DNA of 64,000 nucleotides from NCBI RefSeq assembly GCF_000720135.1, contig NZ_JOIU01000028.1:39834-103833 (forward strand). Direction: 5' to 3'. Within the stretch, counting starts at the first letter, position 1, and each line of letters starts with the position of its first letter. Below are positions 9,544 through 18,338 of the stretch, piece by piece. Position numbers and translations under genes: made by a program. The stretch comes from Streptomyces sp. NRRL S-1022 (GTDB lineage: Bacteria > Actinomycetota > Actinomycetes > Streptomycetales > Streptomycetaceae). The notes below the pieces were generated by a model. It searched no databases, was not told where the DNA came from, and saw nothing but the letters and a program-made list of their open reading frames with translations.

Positions 9544-9573
9544 GAACCCCGGGTGAACCGTCACCCGGGGTTC
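9544..9573 (-). terminator. Strong hairpin between trpE and the TIGR02234 gene
   Basis: A perfect 13-bp inverted repeat (9544-9556 with 9561-9573) with a 4-base loop lies 31 bases after the trpE stop and only 9 bases before the next start codon. It could be a terminator for trpE, an mRNA-stabilising structure at its 3' end, or an element regulating the downstream start. There is no U tract. Confidence 0.7.
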
Positions 9574-9604
9574 CTGTGAGAAGCGCCCTGTCGCCGGCGA
9601 GCGC

Positions 9605-11083
9605 CTATCGCCCGAGGCGGTTCGCCGTGTGCACCGCCCGCAGCACCGCGGCCGCCTTGTTGCGGCACTCCTGGTCCTCCGCGACCGGATCGGAGTCGGC
9701 GACGATGCCGGCGCCCGCCTGGACGTAGGCCGTGCCGTCGCGGAGCAGGGCCGTACGGATGGCGATGGCGGTGTCGGAGTCGCCGGCGAAGTCCAGGTAG
9801 CCGACGCAGCCGCCGTACAGGCCGCGCCGGGACGGCTCCAGCTCGTCGATGATCTGCATCGCGCGGGGCTTCGGCGCGCCCGAGAGGGTGCCTGCCGGGA
9901 AGCACGCGGTGAGCACGTCGAAGGCCGTGCGGCCGGGCGCCACCGTGCCGGTGACGGTGGAGACGATGTGCATCACGTGCGAGTACCGCTCGACGGACAT
10001 GAAGTCGACCACCTCGACCGAACCGGGCTCGCAGACCCGGCCGAGGTCGTTGCGCCCGAGGTCGACCAGCATCAGGTGCTCGGCGCGCTCCTTGGGGTCG
10101 GCGAGCAGTTCCTCGGCGAGGGCCTGGTCCTCCTGCGGGGTGGCGCCGCGGTGCCGGGTGCCGGCGATGGGGTGCACCATCGCGCGCCCGTCCTCGACCT
10201 TCACCAGCGCTTCCGGGGAGGAGCCGACGACGTCGAACCCGTCGAAGCGGAACAGGTACATGTACGGCGAGGGGTTGGTGGCCCGCAGCACCCGGTAGAC
10301 GTCCAGGGCGCTCGCCGTGCACGGGGTCTCGAAGCGCTGGGAGGGCACGACCTGGAAGGCCTCGCCCGCGCGGATGCGTTCCTTGACGTCCTCGACGGCC
10401 CGCTGGAAGTCGGGGCCGCCCCACAGGGCGGTGTATTCGGGCAGCTCGGAGGGCGGCAGGTGGGCCGGGGGCTGGGCGACCGGGCGGGACAGGTCCGCCT
10501 CCATGGCGTCCAGGCGGGCCACGGCGTCCGCGTACGCCTCGTCGACGCCGGTGTCCAGGTCGTTGTGGTTGATCGCGTTGGCGATCAGCAGGACGGAGCC
10601 CTCCCAGTGGTCCATCACCGCGAGGTCGCTGGTGAGCAGCATGGTCAGCTCGGGCAGCTTCAGGTCGTCGCGCTCGCCGGGGCCGATCTTCTCCAGGCGG
10701 CGGACGATGTCGTAGCCCAGGTAGCCGACCATGCCGCCGGTGAAGGGCGGCAGGCCCTCCTGGTGCGGGGTGTGCAGCGCCTCGAGGGTGGCGCGCAGGG
10801 CCGCGAGGGGGTCGCCGTCGGTGGGGACGCCGACGGGCGGGGTGCCGAGCCAGTGGGCCTGCCCGTCCCGGGCGGTGAGCGTGGCGGCGCTGCGGACGCC
10901 GACGAAGGAGTAGCGGGACCAGGAACGGCCGTTCTCCGCGGACTCCAGCAGGAAGGTGCCGGGTCGCTCGGCGGCCAGCTTGCGGTAGAGCGCGACCGGG
11001 GTGTCGCCGTCGGCGAGGAGCTTGCGCGTGACCGGGATGACACGCCGGTCGGTGGCCAGCTTGCGGAAAGTCTCCAGTTCCAT
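9605..11083 (-). CDS. trpE: Anthranilate synthase component I
   Basis: Catalyses chorismate to anthranilate, using ammonia from a glutaminase partner (TrpG) that is not in this window. 492 residues. The N-terminal region has the LLES motif ([11 protein letters not shown]) associated with tryptophan feedback binding. The C-terminal chorismate-binding domain shows [42 protein letters not shown], the [21 protein letters not shown] block and a C-terminal [20 protein letters not shown] 11083 is used because the longer upstream open frame overlaps hisI and is unrelated to the family. It begins 11 bases after the hisI stop, so the two are cotranscribed. Confidence 0.97.
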   Translation of the reverse strand: MELETFRKLATDRRVIPVTRKLLADGDTPVALYRKLAAERPGTFLLESAENGRSWSRYSFVGVRSAATLTARDGQAHWLGTPPVGVPTDGDPLAALRATLEALHTPHQEGLPPFTGGMVGYLGYDIVRRLEKIGPGERDDLKLPELTMLLTSDLAVMDHWEGSVLLIANAINHNDLDTGVDEAYADAVARLDAMEADLSRPVAQPPAHLPPSELPEYTALWGGPDFQRAVEDVKERIRAGEAFQVVPSQRFETPCTASALDVYRVLRATNPSPYMYLFRFDGFDVVGSSPEALVKVEDGRAMVHPIAGTRHRGATPQEDQALAEELLADPKERAEHLMLVDLGRNDLGRVCEPGSVEVVDFMSVERYSHVMHIVSTVTGTVAPGRTAFDVLTACFPAGTLSGAPKPRAMQIIDELEPSRRGLYGGCVGYLDFAGDSDTAIAIRTALLRDGTAYVQAGAGIVADSDPVAEDQECRNKAAAVLRAVHTANRLGR

Positions 11084-11094
11084 GGCCGCTGACC

Positions 11095-11496
11095 TTACTG
11101 ACCGGAGCCGGGTGCGCCGGGACCGGCGTCCTTGAGCAGCACGTCCTCGTCGAAGCAGGTGCGGGCGCCGGTGTGGCAGGCGGCGCCCACCTGGTCGACC
11201 TTGACCAGCAGGGTGTCGGCGTCGCAGTCCAGCGCGACCGACCTCACCCACTGGACGTGGCCGGAGGTGTCGCCCTTGACCCAGTACTCCCGGCGGCTGC
11301 GGGACCAGTAGGTGCAGCGGCCGGTGGTGAGCGTCCGGTGCAGTGCCTCGTCGTCCATCCAGCCGAGCATGAGCACCTCGCCGGTGTCGTACTGCTGGGC
11401 GATGGCGGGGACGAGCCCGTCGGCGCTGCGCTTGAGCCGCGCGGCGATCTCCGGGTCGAGGCTGCTGGGCCGGGGGCTGCCGGTCGTACTGGTCAT
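11095..11496 (-). CDS. hisI: Phosphoribosyl-AMP cyclohydrolase
   Basis: Third step of histidine biosynthesis: hydrolytic opening of the adenine ring of PR-AMP. 133 residues from ATG 11496. Family features are [59 protein letters not shown] and RTCFDEDVL, including the conserved metal-binding Asp and Cys residues. It is a stand-alone cyclohydrolase without the HisE domain. It sits apart from the main his operon, directly upstream of trpE, tying one histidine step to the tryptophan transcript. Upstream it faces a divergent gene across 77 bases. Confidence 0.96.
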   Translation of the reverse strand: MTSTTGSPRPSSLDPEIAARLKRSADGLVPAIAQQYDTGEVLMLGWMDDEALHRTLTTGRCTYWSRSRREYWVKGDTSGHVQWVRSVALDCDADTLLVKVDQVGAACHTGARTCFDEDVLLKDAGPGAPGSGQ

Positions 11497-11573
11497 GAGT
11501 GCCATTGTGCCGCGCGGCACCGGCGGCACGGTCATGGCGTCCATTGACCGGACCACCGTCGTAGGCTGGCAGC
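11497..11573. promoter_or_regulatory. Divergent promoter region between hisI-trpE and the TIGR03085 gene
   Basis: A 77-base gap between divergent genes. It holds a perfect 14-base palindrome (11507-11520, GTGCCGCGCGGCAC), placed as an operator or 5'UTR hairpin 11 bases before hisI. On the plus strand TAGGCT at 11562-11567 is a fair -10 box ending 6 bases before the ATG at 11574, which would give a leaderless transcript. No run of Trp codons suggesting a trpE attenuator peptide is visible here. Confidence 0.5.
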
Positions 11574-12209
11574 ATGTCGACCTTCGCCAAGCGTGAACGG
11601 CTCCTTCTCGCCGACCTCTTGGAAACCGTCGGTCCGGACGCCGGAACCCTCTGCGAGGGCTGGCGGGCCCGGGACCTGGCCGCGCACGTGATCGTCCGTG
11701 AGCGGCGCCCGGACGCGGCCGGGGGCACGCTGATCAAGCAGCTCGCGCCGCGCCTGGAGAAGGTGATGGCCGAGTACGCCGCGAAGCCGTACGAGGAGCT
11801 GATCCAGCTGATCCGTACCGGCCCGCCGCGGTTCTCGCCCTTCCAGCTCAAGCAGGTGGACGAGGCGGCCAACATCGTGGAGTTCTACGTCCACACGGAG
11901 GACGTCCGCCGCGCCCAGCCGGACTGGACGCCGCGCGAGCTGGACCCCGTCTTCCAGGACACGCTGTGGGCCCGGCTGGAGCGGACGGCGCGGCTGATGG
12001 GCCGGGGTGTGCCGACGGGTCTGGTGCTGCGCCGGCCGGACGGCCAGACGGCGGTGGCGCACCGGGGCACCCCGGTGGTCACGGTGACCGGGGAGCCGTC
12101 GGAGCTGCTGATGTTCGCCTACGGCCGGCAGCAGGCGGCCAGAGTGGACCTGGACGGCGACGCGGAGGCGATCGACCGGCTGCACGAGTCCAGGCAGCTG
12201 GGCATCTGA
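11574..12209 (+). CDS. TIGR03085-family (DinB/MDMPI-like) protein
   Basis: 211 residues. N-terminal helical DinB-like region with [44 protein letters not shown], the characteristic opening of mycothiol-dependent maleylpyruvate-isomerase-like proteins, then [18 protein letters not shown] with the conserved His. The C-terminal part ([26 protein letters not shown]) matches the TIGR03085/MDMPI C-terminal pattern. This suggests a metal-binding, possibly mycothiol-linked protein of unknown substrate. The start is supported by the -10-like TAGGCT just upstream. A VOC-family gene follows 11 bases downstream. Confidence 0.88.
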   Translation: MSTFAKRERLLLADLLETVGPDAGTLCEGWRARDLAAHVIVRERRPDAAGGTLIKQLAPRLEKVMAEYAAKPYEELIQLIRTGPPRFSPFQLKQVDEAANIVEFYVHTEDVRRAQPDWTPRELDPVFQDTLWARLERTARLMGRGVPTGLVLRRPDGQTAVAHRGTPVVTVTGEPSELLMFAYGRQQAARVDLDGDAEAIDRLHESRQLGI

Positions 12210-12220
12210 AGGGCCGGCCC

Positions 12221-12619
12221 GTGATCAAGGTGGCGATGACCGGCGTGTTCGTGGACGACGTGGCCACGGCGCACGCCTTCTACACCGGTGTCCTGGGCTT
12301 CGAGACCCGCACCCACATGGACCTGGGCGACGGCACCCTGTTCGTGACGGTCGGCGCGCCGGACGGGGCCCAGCGGGATCTCCAGTTGCTGCTGGAGCCC
12401 GGGCAGGGCCCGATCGCGGAGCCGTACCGCCGGGCGCTGTACGAGGCGGGGCTGCCGTGCATCGTCTTCTCGGTGGACGACATCCGGGCCGAGTACGAGC
12501 GGCTGCGCGGTCTCGGTGTCCGCTTCACGCATCCGCCGCGGGAGCAGGGCCCGGTGCTGGCGGCGGTGTTCGACGACTCGGTGGGCAATCTGGTGCAGCT
12601 GGTGCAGCCCCGGGGGTGA
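12221..12619 (+). CDS. VOC-family (glyoxalase-fold) protein
   Basis: 132 residues from GTG 12221 (VIKVAMTGVFVDDVATAHAFYTGVLGFE), the standard opening of a two-module betaalphabetabetabeta VOC protein. The C-terminal module ends with DSVGNLVQLVQP. Members include glyoxalases, extradiol dioxygenases and resistance proteins, and the substrate cannot be assigned. Probable operon with the TIGR03085 gene (11-base gap). It converges with the MFS gene, their stops being 7 bases apart. The open frame upstream of the GTG is a shadow of the previous gene. Confidence 0.9.
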   Translation: MIKVAMTGVFVDDVATAHAFYTGVLGFETRTHMDLGDGTLFVTVGAPDGAQRDLQLLLEPGQGPIAEPYRRALYEAGLPCIVFSVDDIRAEYERLRGLGVRFTHPPREQGPVLAAVFDDSVGNLVQLVQPRG

Positions 12620-12626
12620 GGCGCGG

Positions 12627-13865
12627 TCAGTCGGGGAGTTCGGCGCGGCGCAGGCCCGGTACGGCGAGGGCGACGACCCCGCCGAGGCCGCAGACGGCGG
12701 CGCTGACGGCGTAGACCGGGCCGAGTCCCCAGGTGCCGGCCGCGGCGGCGGCCAGCGGCATGCTGAGCGGGGTGAGGCCGAGGCTGACCAGGCTGGAGAC
12801 GGAGGTGACCCGGCCGAGGTAGGCGGGGTCGGCCTGGGTCTGGAGCAGGGCGCCGCACAGGGCGCCGCTCAGGCCGGTGAGCAGGCCGACGAGTGCGGCC
12901 GTACCCACGGCGGCCGGGAGGGCCGGGACGTGGGCGAGGGCGCCGACGGCCACCGAACCCGCGAGGATGGCGCACCCGGCGAGGAGTCCGGCCCGCGGCA
13001 GCCGGCCCCGGACGGCGAGCAGCAGGGAGGCGGCTCCCGCGCCGGTGCCGAACCCGGCCAGCACCCAGCCCATGCCGGGGGCGCCCCAGCCGCGGCGGTC
13101 GGCGAGCAGGGTGAGTCCCACGTTCAGGGGGCCGACGAAACCCAGGTCGCCGAGGGCGATGGCGAGCATCAGCGGGCCGAGGACCCGGTGCCGGCGGACG
13201 TACCGCAGGCCCGCCCTGAGGTCGCTCCGGGCGGTGCGTGCCGCGCGGGGGGTGTCGTCCCGCGGCAGGTCCCGTACGCGTACGGAGACCAGCAGCGGCA
13301 CCGAGACGGCGATGAGCGCCCCGGCGAGGGCGAAGGCGGCCGGGGCGCCGCCAAGTGCCACGCCGAGTCCGCCGAGCGGGGCGCCCACGACGTTCGCGGA
13401 GCGGAGGGCGAGGCCGCGCATGCCCTGGACCCGGGCGAGCTGGTCCTTGCCGGTGATGCGGGGCGGCAGCGCGCCCACGGCGGGCAGGAAAACGGCGTCG
13501 ACGGCGCCGAACACCCCCGCGAGCAGGGCCAGCGGCCACAGCCCGGGGCTGGTGAGGAACAGCAGCGCCGCCACGGCGAGCACGGCGCCGCACCGTACGG
13601 CGTCACTCCCGATCACGACCCGTCTCGGCCCCAGCCGGTCCGCGATCACACCCCCGCCGAGCATCAGCAGGGCCCTGGGCAGGGCACTCGCCGACATCAC
13701 CAGCCCGGCCTGCGCGGGCGTACCGGCCTGGACGGCGGCCCAGGACAGCGCGAGGTAGTAGACGCCGTCCCCCAGCATCGAGGCGGTGTAGGCCCCGAGC
13801 CACCGCAGCACGTTCGGATCACGATGGGCCTGCCCGACAGCCGACGGCACGAGCGTGGCGGTCAC
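12627..13865 (-). CDS. Major facilitator superfamily transporter
   Basis: 412 residues with about 12 hydrophobic segments and the MFS loop between helices 2 and 3 (ADRLGPRRVVIGSD). The C-terminal half contains a long helix-rich ALVGLLTGLSGALCGALLQTQADPAYLGRVTSV region like that of MFS drug exporters of the enterobactin-exporter or multidrug type. Substrate unknown. GTG start at 13865. The gene ends 7 bases from the convergent VOC gene. Upstream lies the his operon terminator, so it is transcribed separately. Confidence 0.9.
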   Translation of the reverse strand: MTATLVPSAVGQAHRDPNVLRWLGAYTASMLGDGVYYLALSWAAVQAGTPAQAGLVMSASALPRALLMLGGGVIADRLGPRRVVIGSDAVRCGAVLAVAALLFLTSPGLWPLALLAGVFGAVDAVFLPAVGALPPRITGKDQLARVQGMRGLALRSANVVGAPLGGLGVALGGAPAAFALAGALIAVSVPLLVSVRVRDLPRDDTPRAARTARSDLRAGLRYVRRHRVLGPLMLAIALGDLGFVGPLNVGLTLLADRRGWGAPGMGWVLAGFGTGAGAASLLLAVRGRLPRAGLLAGCAILAGSVAVGALAHVPALPAAVGTAALVGLLTGLSGALCGALLQTQADPAYLGRVTSVSSLVSLGLTPLSMPLAAAAAGTWGLGPVYAVSAAVCGLGGVVALAVPGLRRAELPD

Positions 13866-13911
13866 GGAAGCCCCTTGCGCAGTCTTTCTTCGGTGTTCGT
13901 CGGCAGAGTGC

Positions 13912-13935
13912 GGCCCCGGCCGCTCGGCCGGGGCC
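13912..13935 (-). terminator. Terminator of the his operon
   Basis: A perfect 10-bp G/C-only stem (13912-13921 with 13926-13935) with a GCTC loop lies 12 bases after the hisF stop and 46 bases before the MFS start. Confidence 0.85.
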
Positions 13936-13947
13936 TCAGGAGGTGGG

Positions 13948-14703
13948 CTACCGGACGGGGTGGCCCGCGTTGCGGAGGGTCTGTTTCACCTCGGCGATGC
14001 GGAGATCGCCGAAGTGGAAGACCGAGGCGGCCAGGACCGCGTCCGCGCCGGACTCGATGGCCGGGGGGAAGTCGGTGAGCCGGCCGGCGCCGCCGGAGGC
14101 GATCACCGGGACGGTGACGTGCTTGCGGACCGCCGCGATCATCTCCAGGTCGTAGCCGTCCTTCGTGCCGTCCGCGTCCATGGAGTTCAGCAGGATCTCC
14201 CCCGCGCCCAGTTCGGCCGCCCGGTGCGCCCACTCCACCGCGTCGATGCCGGTGCCGCGCCGGCCGCCGTGGGTGGTGACCTCGAAGGTGCCGCCGGGGG
14301 TGCGGCGGGCGTCGACCGACAGGACCAGGACCTGGCGGCCGAAGCGCTCGGCGATCTCGCGGATCAGTTCGGGGCGGGCGATCGCGGCGGTGTTCACGCC
14401 CACCTTGTCGGCGCCCGCCCGCAGCAGCTTGTCCACGTCCTCGGCCGTGCGGACGCCGCCGCCCACGGTCAGCGGGATGAACACCTGTTCGGCGGTGCGG
14501 CGCACCACGTCATAGGTCGTCTCCCGGTTGCCGGAGGACGCGGTGATGTCCAGGAACGTCAGCTCGTCGGCGCCCTCGGCGTCGTACACCTTGGCCATCT
14601 CGACGGGGTCGCCCGCGTCACGCAGGTTCTGGAAGTTGACGCCCTTGACGACCCGGCCGTTGTCCACGTCCAGGCAGGGGATGACTCGTACGGCCAAGGT
14701 CAT
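13948..14703 (-). CDS. hisF: Imidazole glycerol phosphate synthase cyclase subunit
   Basis: HisF closes the imidazole ring using ammonia channelled from HisH, giving imidazole glycerol phosphate and AICAR. The 251-residue TIM barrel has the catalytic Asp near residue 11 ([20 protein letters not shown]) and the second catalytic Asp in VLSVDARR, plus the phosphate loops VGGGVRT and IASGGAG. The ATG overlaps the end of the ridA-like gene (ATGA). Last gene of the his operon, followed by a strong hairpin. Confidence 0.97.
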   Translation of the reverse strand: MTLAVRVIPCLDVDNGRVVKGVNFQNLRDAGDPVEMAKVYDAEGADELTFLDITASSGNRETTYDVVRRTAEQVFIPLTVGGGVRTAEDVDKLLRAGADKVGVNTAAIARPELIREIAERFGRQVLVLSVDARRTPGGTFEVTTHGGRRGTGIDAVEWAHRAAELGAGEILLNSMDADGTKDGYDLEMIAAVRKHVTVPVIASGGAGRLTDFPPAIESGADAVLAASVFHFGDLRIAEVKQTLRNAGHPVR

Positions 14704-15095
14704 GCGGACACTCCTCGGAACGCCTCCACCTCGACCTCGACGACGAGACTGGGGTCGACGAGACCGGAGACGATGATCATGGACGCGGCGGGCCGGACGG
14801 TGTCGAACAGCTCCTTGTGGGCACGGCCGACCTCCTCCACGTCCCGGGCGTGCGTGAGGTACATGCGCGTCCGCACGACGTCGTCCCGGCCGAGCCCCAG
14901 CCGCCCCAGCGCCGCCAACGCGACGTTGAAGGAGTTGATCGCCTGCTCGTACGGGCCGCCTCCGGCGATCTGCCCGTCGATGATGGACGTGCAGCCCGAG
15001 ACCAGCACCAGTCCGTTCGGCAGCTCCACCGCGCGGGAGTAGCCGAACTCCTCCTCCCAGGGCGCGCCGGTGTTCACACGTCGTACGTCGCTCAC
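14700..15095 (-). CDS. RidA (YjgF/YER057c/UK114) family protein
   Basis: 131 residues. It follows the RidA pattern: [69 protein letters not shown] and the C-terminal [11 protein letters not shown]. RidA enzymes hydrolyse reactive enamine or imine intermediates of PLP enzymes. The Arg expected to bind the carboxylate is present in [11 protein letters not shown] 15095 overlaps the priA stop and the TGA overlaps the hisF start, so it is embedded as a coupled gene inside the his operon. Confidence 0.9.
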   Translation of the reverse strand: MSDVRRVNTGAPWEEEFGYSRAVELPNGLVLVSGCTSIIDGQIAGGGPYEQAINSFNVALAALGRLGLGRDDVVRTRMYLTHARDVEEVGRAHKELFDTVRPAASMIIVSGLVDPSLVVEVEVEAFRGVSA

Positions 15096-15817
15096 CGGGC
15101 CACCGCCTCCAGGGCCTCTTCCAGGGTGAACGCCTTCGCGTACAGGGCCTTCCCGACGATGGCGCCCTCGACACCGAGGGGCACCAGGTCGGCGAGGGCG
15201 CGCAGGTCGTCGAGCGAGGACACGCCGCCCGACGCCACGACCGGGCGGTCCGTCGCCGCGCACACGTTCTTCAGCAGCTCCAGGTTCGGGCCCTGGAGCG
15301 TGCCGTCCTTGGCGATGTCGGTGACGACGTAGCGGGCGCAGCCCTCCTTGTCGAGGCGCGCCAGCGTCTCGTACAGGTCGCCGCCGTCGCGGGTCCAGCC
15401 GCGTCCGCGCAGGGTGGTGCCGCGTACGTCCAGGCCGACGGCGATCTTGTCGCCGTGCTCGGCGATGACCTTGGCGACCCACTCGGGGGTCTCCAGGGCC
15501 GCCGTGCCGAGGTTCACCCGGGTGCAGCCGGTGGCGAGTGCCGCCGCGAGGGTGTCGTCGTCGCGGATGCCGCCGGACAGCTCCACCTTGATGTCCATCG
15601 CGCCCGCGACCTCGGCGATCAGCGCGCGGTTGTCCCCGGTGCCGAACGCGGCGTCCAGGTCGACCAGGTGCAGCCACTCGGCGCCGGAGCGCTGCCAGGC
15701 GAGGGCGGCCTCCAGCGGGGAGCCGTAGGAGGTCTCGGTCCCGGACTCGCCGTGCACGAGGCGGACGGCCTGGCCGTCGCGGACGTCGACGGCGGGGAGG
15801 AGTTCGAGCTTGGCCAT
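15092..15817 (-). CDS. priA: Bifunctional HisA/TrpF isomerase PriA
   Basis: In Actinobacteria this HisA homologue isomerises both ProFAR (histidine) and phosphoribosylanthranilate (tryptophan). The 241-residue barrel has catalytic Asp11 ([18 protein letters not shown]) and a second Asp in the [20 protein letters not shown] segment, with phosphate-binding GGIRDD and VASGGVSS. No trpF is seen in the trp locus here, in line with PriA doing both jobs. Position in the operon: 3 bases after hisH and overlapping the RidA gene. Bifunctionality is inferred from lineage, not proven by sequence alone. Confidence 0.93.
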   Translation of the reverse strand: MAKLELLPAVDVRDGQAVRLVHGESGTETSYGSPLEAALAWQRSGAEWLHLVDLDAAFGTGDNRALIAEVAGAMDIKVELSGGIRDDDTLAAALATGCTRVNLGTAALETPEWVAKVIAEHGDKIAVGLDVRGTTLRGRGWTRDGGDLYETLARLDKEGCARYVVTDIAKDGTLQGPNLELLKNVCAATDRPVVASGGVSSLDDLRALADLVPLGVEGAIVGKALYAKAFTLEEALEAVAR

Positions 15818-15820
15818 GGT

Positions 15821-16477
15821 CTACAGGGTTCCGATCCAGTTGGTGAGGAGCTGGGCACCGGCGTCGCCGGACTTCTCGGGGTGGAACTGGGTGGCCCACA
15901 GGGCGCCGTTCTCCACGGCGGCCACGAACGGCTTGCCGTGCGTCGTCCAGGTGACCTTGGGGGCCTCGATCACCGGGTTGTGCGACTCCATGCGCCACTC
16001 GTGGACGGCGTAGGAGTGCACGAAGTAGAAGCGGGCGTCGGCGTCCAGGCCGGCGAACAGCTGCGAGCCGGCGGGGGCGTCGACGGTGTTCCAGCCCATG
16101 TGGGGCACGACGCCGGCCTGGAGGGGCTCGACCGTGCCGGGCCACTCGTCCAGGCCCTCGGCCTCCACACCGTGCTCGATGCCGCGCGCGAAGAGGATCT
16201 GCATGCCGACGCAGATGCCCATGACCGGGCGGCCGCCGGACAGCCGGCGGTCCACGACCCAGTCGCCGCGGGCGGCGCGCAGGCCCTGCATGCAGGCGGC
16301 GAACGCACCGACGCCCGGCACCAGCAGACCGTCGGCGTTCATCGCCTTGTCGAAGTCACGCGTGATCTCGACGTCGGCGCCCACGCGCGCCAGGGCCCGC
16401 TCGGCGGAGCGGACGTTGCCGAAGCCGTAGTCGAAGACGACGACCTTCTTGGGGGTGGACGCGGTGCTCAATTCCAC
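15821..16477 (-). CDS. hisH: Imidazole glycerol phosphate synthase glutaminase subunit
   Basis: Class I glutamine amidotransferase that supplies ammonia to HisF. 218 residues from GTG 16477 (VELSTAS). The nucleophilic Cys is in [16 protein letters not shown], and the His-Glu pair in [32 protein letters not shown] is the conserved N-terminus. The start is uncertain. GTG 16477 overlaps the upstream small gene by 10 bases, whereas TTG 16471 would give a TTGA overlap of four. Either keeps all domains. Confidence 0.96.
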   Translation of the reverse strand: MELSTASTPKKVVVFDYGFGNVRSAERALARVGADVEITRDFDKAMNADGLLVPGVGAFAACMQGLRAARGDWVVDRRLSGGRPVMGICVGMQILFARGIEHGVEAEGLDEWPGTVEPLQAGVVPHMGWNTVDAPAGSQLFAGLDADARFYFVHSYAVHEWRMESHNPVIEAPKVTWTTHGKPFVAAVENGALWATQFHPEKSGDAGAQLLTNWIGTL

Positions 16478-16632
16478 ACCTCCAGCCGCATGACGCCCGC
16501 CACCAGGCACAGGCCCGCGCCGATCGAGAGCAGCACGATCAGGCTGGTGGGCATCTTCTGCTTGACGAAGGAGACGATGCCGCCGACCAGGAAGAGGCCG
16601 ACGACGATCAGGAGGGTCGACAGACCGGTCAT
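16468..16632 (-). CDS. 54-residue membrane protein within the his operon
   Basis: A 55-codon gene with ATG 16632 two bases after the hisB stop, and a stop inside the start region of hisH. The product has two hydrophobic helices ([19 protein letters not shown] and [18 protein letters not shown]) joined by KQKMPTS and ends in RLEVWN. It is too short for most gene callers but is tightly embedded between hisB and hisH, and Streptomyces genomes carry a similar small gene here. Function unknown. The upstream extension of the frame overlaps hisB and is not credible. Confidence 0.8.
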   Translation of the reverse strand: MTGLSTLLIVVGLFLVGGIVSFVKQKMPTSLIVLLSIGAGLCLVAGVMRLEVWN

Positions 16633-16634
16633 GC

Positions 16635-17228
16635 TTACAGCGCGCCCTTCGTCGACGGGAGGATGCCGGCCGCGCGCGGGTCGCGCTCGGAGGCGTACCT
16701 GAGGGCCCGGGCCAGCGCCTTGAACTGGCACTCCACGATGTGGTGGGCGTTGCGGCCGTAGGGCACGTGCACGTGCAGCGCGATCTGGGCCTGGGCGACG
16801 AAGGACTCCAGGATGTGCCGGGTCATCGTCGTGTCGTACTCGCCGATCATCGGCGCCATCTTCTCGGGCTCGGTGTGCACGAGGTAGGGGCGGCCGGAGA
16901 GGTCGACGGTGACCTGGGCGAGGGACTCGTCCAGCGGGACCGTGCAGTTGCCGAAGCGGTAGATGCCCACCTTGTCGCCGAGGGCCTGCCTGAAGGCGGC
17001 GCCGAGCGCGAGGGCGGTGTCCTCGATGGTGTGGTGGGAGTCGATGTGCAGGTCGCCGTCGGTCTTGACGGTCAGGTCGAACAGACCGTGCCGGCCGAGC
17101 TGGTCGAGCATGTGGTCGTAGAAGCCGACGCCGGTGGCGATGTCGGTCTTCCCGGTGCCGTCGAGGTCTATCTCGACCAGCACCGACGTCTCCTTGGTGG
17201 TGCGCTCCACGCGTCCTGTGCGGCTCAT
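16635..17228 (-). CDS. hisB: Imidazoleglycerol-phosphate dehydratase
   Basis: Mn-dependent dehydration of imidazole glycerol phosphate. 197 residues, the monofunctional dehydratase without a HisB phosphatase domain. Metal-binding motifs are [10 protein letters not shown] and, in the second half, [15 protein letters not shown], together with the signature [15 protein letters not shown] and [20 protein letters not shown]. The stop is 3 bases from the small membrane protein gene; hisC ends 3 bases upstream. Confidence 0.97.
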   Translation of the reverse strand: MSRTGRVERTTKETSVLVEIDLDGTGKTDIATGVGFYDHMLDQLGRHGLFDLTVKTDGDLHIDSHHTIEDTALALGAAFRQALGDKVGIYRFGNCTVPLDESLAQVTVDLSGRPYLVHTEPEKMAPMIGEYDTTMTRHILESFVAQAQIALHVHVPYGRNAHHIVECQFKALARALRYASERDPRAAGILPSTKGAL

Positions 17229-17231
17229 GCG

Positions 17232-18338
17232 TTACAGCTCCTTCTTCAACTCACGGACCGCGTCGAGGAACGCGTCGTTCTCCTCCGGGGTGCCCGCGGT
17301 CACCCGCAGCCATCCCGGTACGCCGTTGTCCCGGACCAGCACGCCCCGGTCGAGGATCTTCCGCCAGGCCTCGTGGGCGTTGTCGAACCGGCCGAACTGC
17401 ACGAAGTTCGCGTCGGACTCGGTGACCTCGTAGCCCGTCGCACGCAGTTCGGCGACCAGCCGGTCCCGCTCGGCCTTCAGCTGCTGCACGTACCCCAGCA
17501 GGGTGTCGGTGTGCTCCAGGGCGGCCAGGGCGGTGGCCTGGGTGATCGCCGACAGGTGGTACGGCAGCCGGACCAGCTGGACGGCGTCCACGACGGCCGG
17601 GTGCGCGGCCAGGTAGCCGAGGCGCAGGCCGGCGGCGCCGAACGCCTTGGACATCGTCCGGGAGATCACCAGGTGCGGGCGGCCCTCGATGAGGGGCAGC
17701 AGCGAGTCGCCGTGGCTGAACTCGACGTACGCCTCGTCCACGATCACCATGGACGGCTTGGCCGCCTGCGCCGCCTCGTACAGCGCGAGCACCGTCTCCG
17801 GGGGGACCGCGTTGCCGGTGGGGTTGTTGGGGGTGGTGACGAAGACGACGTCCGGCCGGTGCTCGGCGACGGCCCGGCGGGCCGCGTCGAGGTCGATCGT
17901 GAAGTCCTCGTTGCGCGGACCGGAGATCCAGCCGGTGCCGGTGCCGCGCGCGATGAGCGCGTGCATCGAGTACGACGGCTCGAAGCCGATCGCCGTACGG
18001 CCCGGTCCGCCGAAGGTCTGCAGCAGCTGCTGGATGACCTCGTTGGAGCCGTTGGCGGCCCACACGTTCTCGAAGCCGAGCGGGTGGTGGCCGGTCTTCG
18101 TCAGGTACCCGGCCAGCTCGGTGCGCAGCTGGACCGCGTCCCGGTCCGGGTAGCGGTTCAGGTTCCGGGCGGCCTCCCGCACCCGTTCCGTGATCCGCTC
18201 GACCAGCGGCTCGGGCAGCGGGTAGGGGTTCTCGTTGGTGTTCAGCCGTACGGGGACGTCCAGCTGGGGCGCGCCGTAGGGGGACTTGCCTCGCAGCTCG
18301 TCCCGTACGGGGAGATCGTCGATCCGCACGTCGCTCAC
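17232..18338 (-). CDS. hisC: Histidinol-phosphate aminotransferase
   Basis: PLP enzyme that converts imidazole acetol phosphate to histidinol phosphate. 368 residues (fold type I). Visible features are [15 protein letters not shown], the [12 protein letters not shown] stretch, [11 protein letters not shown] with the PLP-ring Asp, and the PLP lysine in [19 protein letters not shown]-terminal Arg for the carboxylate lies in [12 protein letters not shown] 18338 overlaps the hisD stop (GTGA). The open frame upstream is a shadow of hisD. Confidence 0.97.
   Translation of the reverse strand: MSDVRIDDLPVRDELRGKSPYGAPQLDVPVRLNTNENPYPLPEPLVERITERVREAARNLNRYPDRDAVQLRTELAGYLTKTGHHPLGFENVWAANGSNEVIQQLLQTFGGPGRTAIGFEPSYSMHALIARGTGTGWISGPRNEDFTIDLDAARRAVAEHRPDVVFVTTPNNPTGNAVPPETVLALYEAAQAAKPSMVIVDEAYVEFSHGDSLLPLIEGRPHLVISRTMSKAFGAAGLRLGYLAAHPAVVDAVQLVRLPYHLSAITQATALAALEHTDTLLGYVQQLKAERDRLVAELRATGYEVTESDANFVQFGRFDNAHEAWRKILDRGVLVRDNGVPGWLRVTAGTPEENDAFLDAVRELKKEL

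Noticed and set aside
7820..11573. A Trp-codon-rich leader peptide and attenuator for trpE or trpC
   Set aside because: No short frame with consecutive TGG codons followed by a terminator was found; trpE is preceded directly by hisI.
9605..11875. An extended trpE reading frame reaching through hisI
   Set aside because: Family similarity begins at ATG 11083; the upstream part is hisI in another frame.
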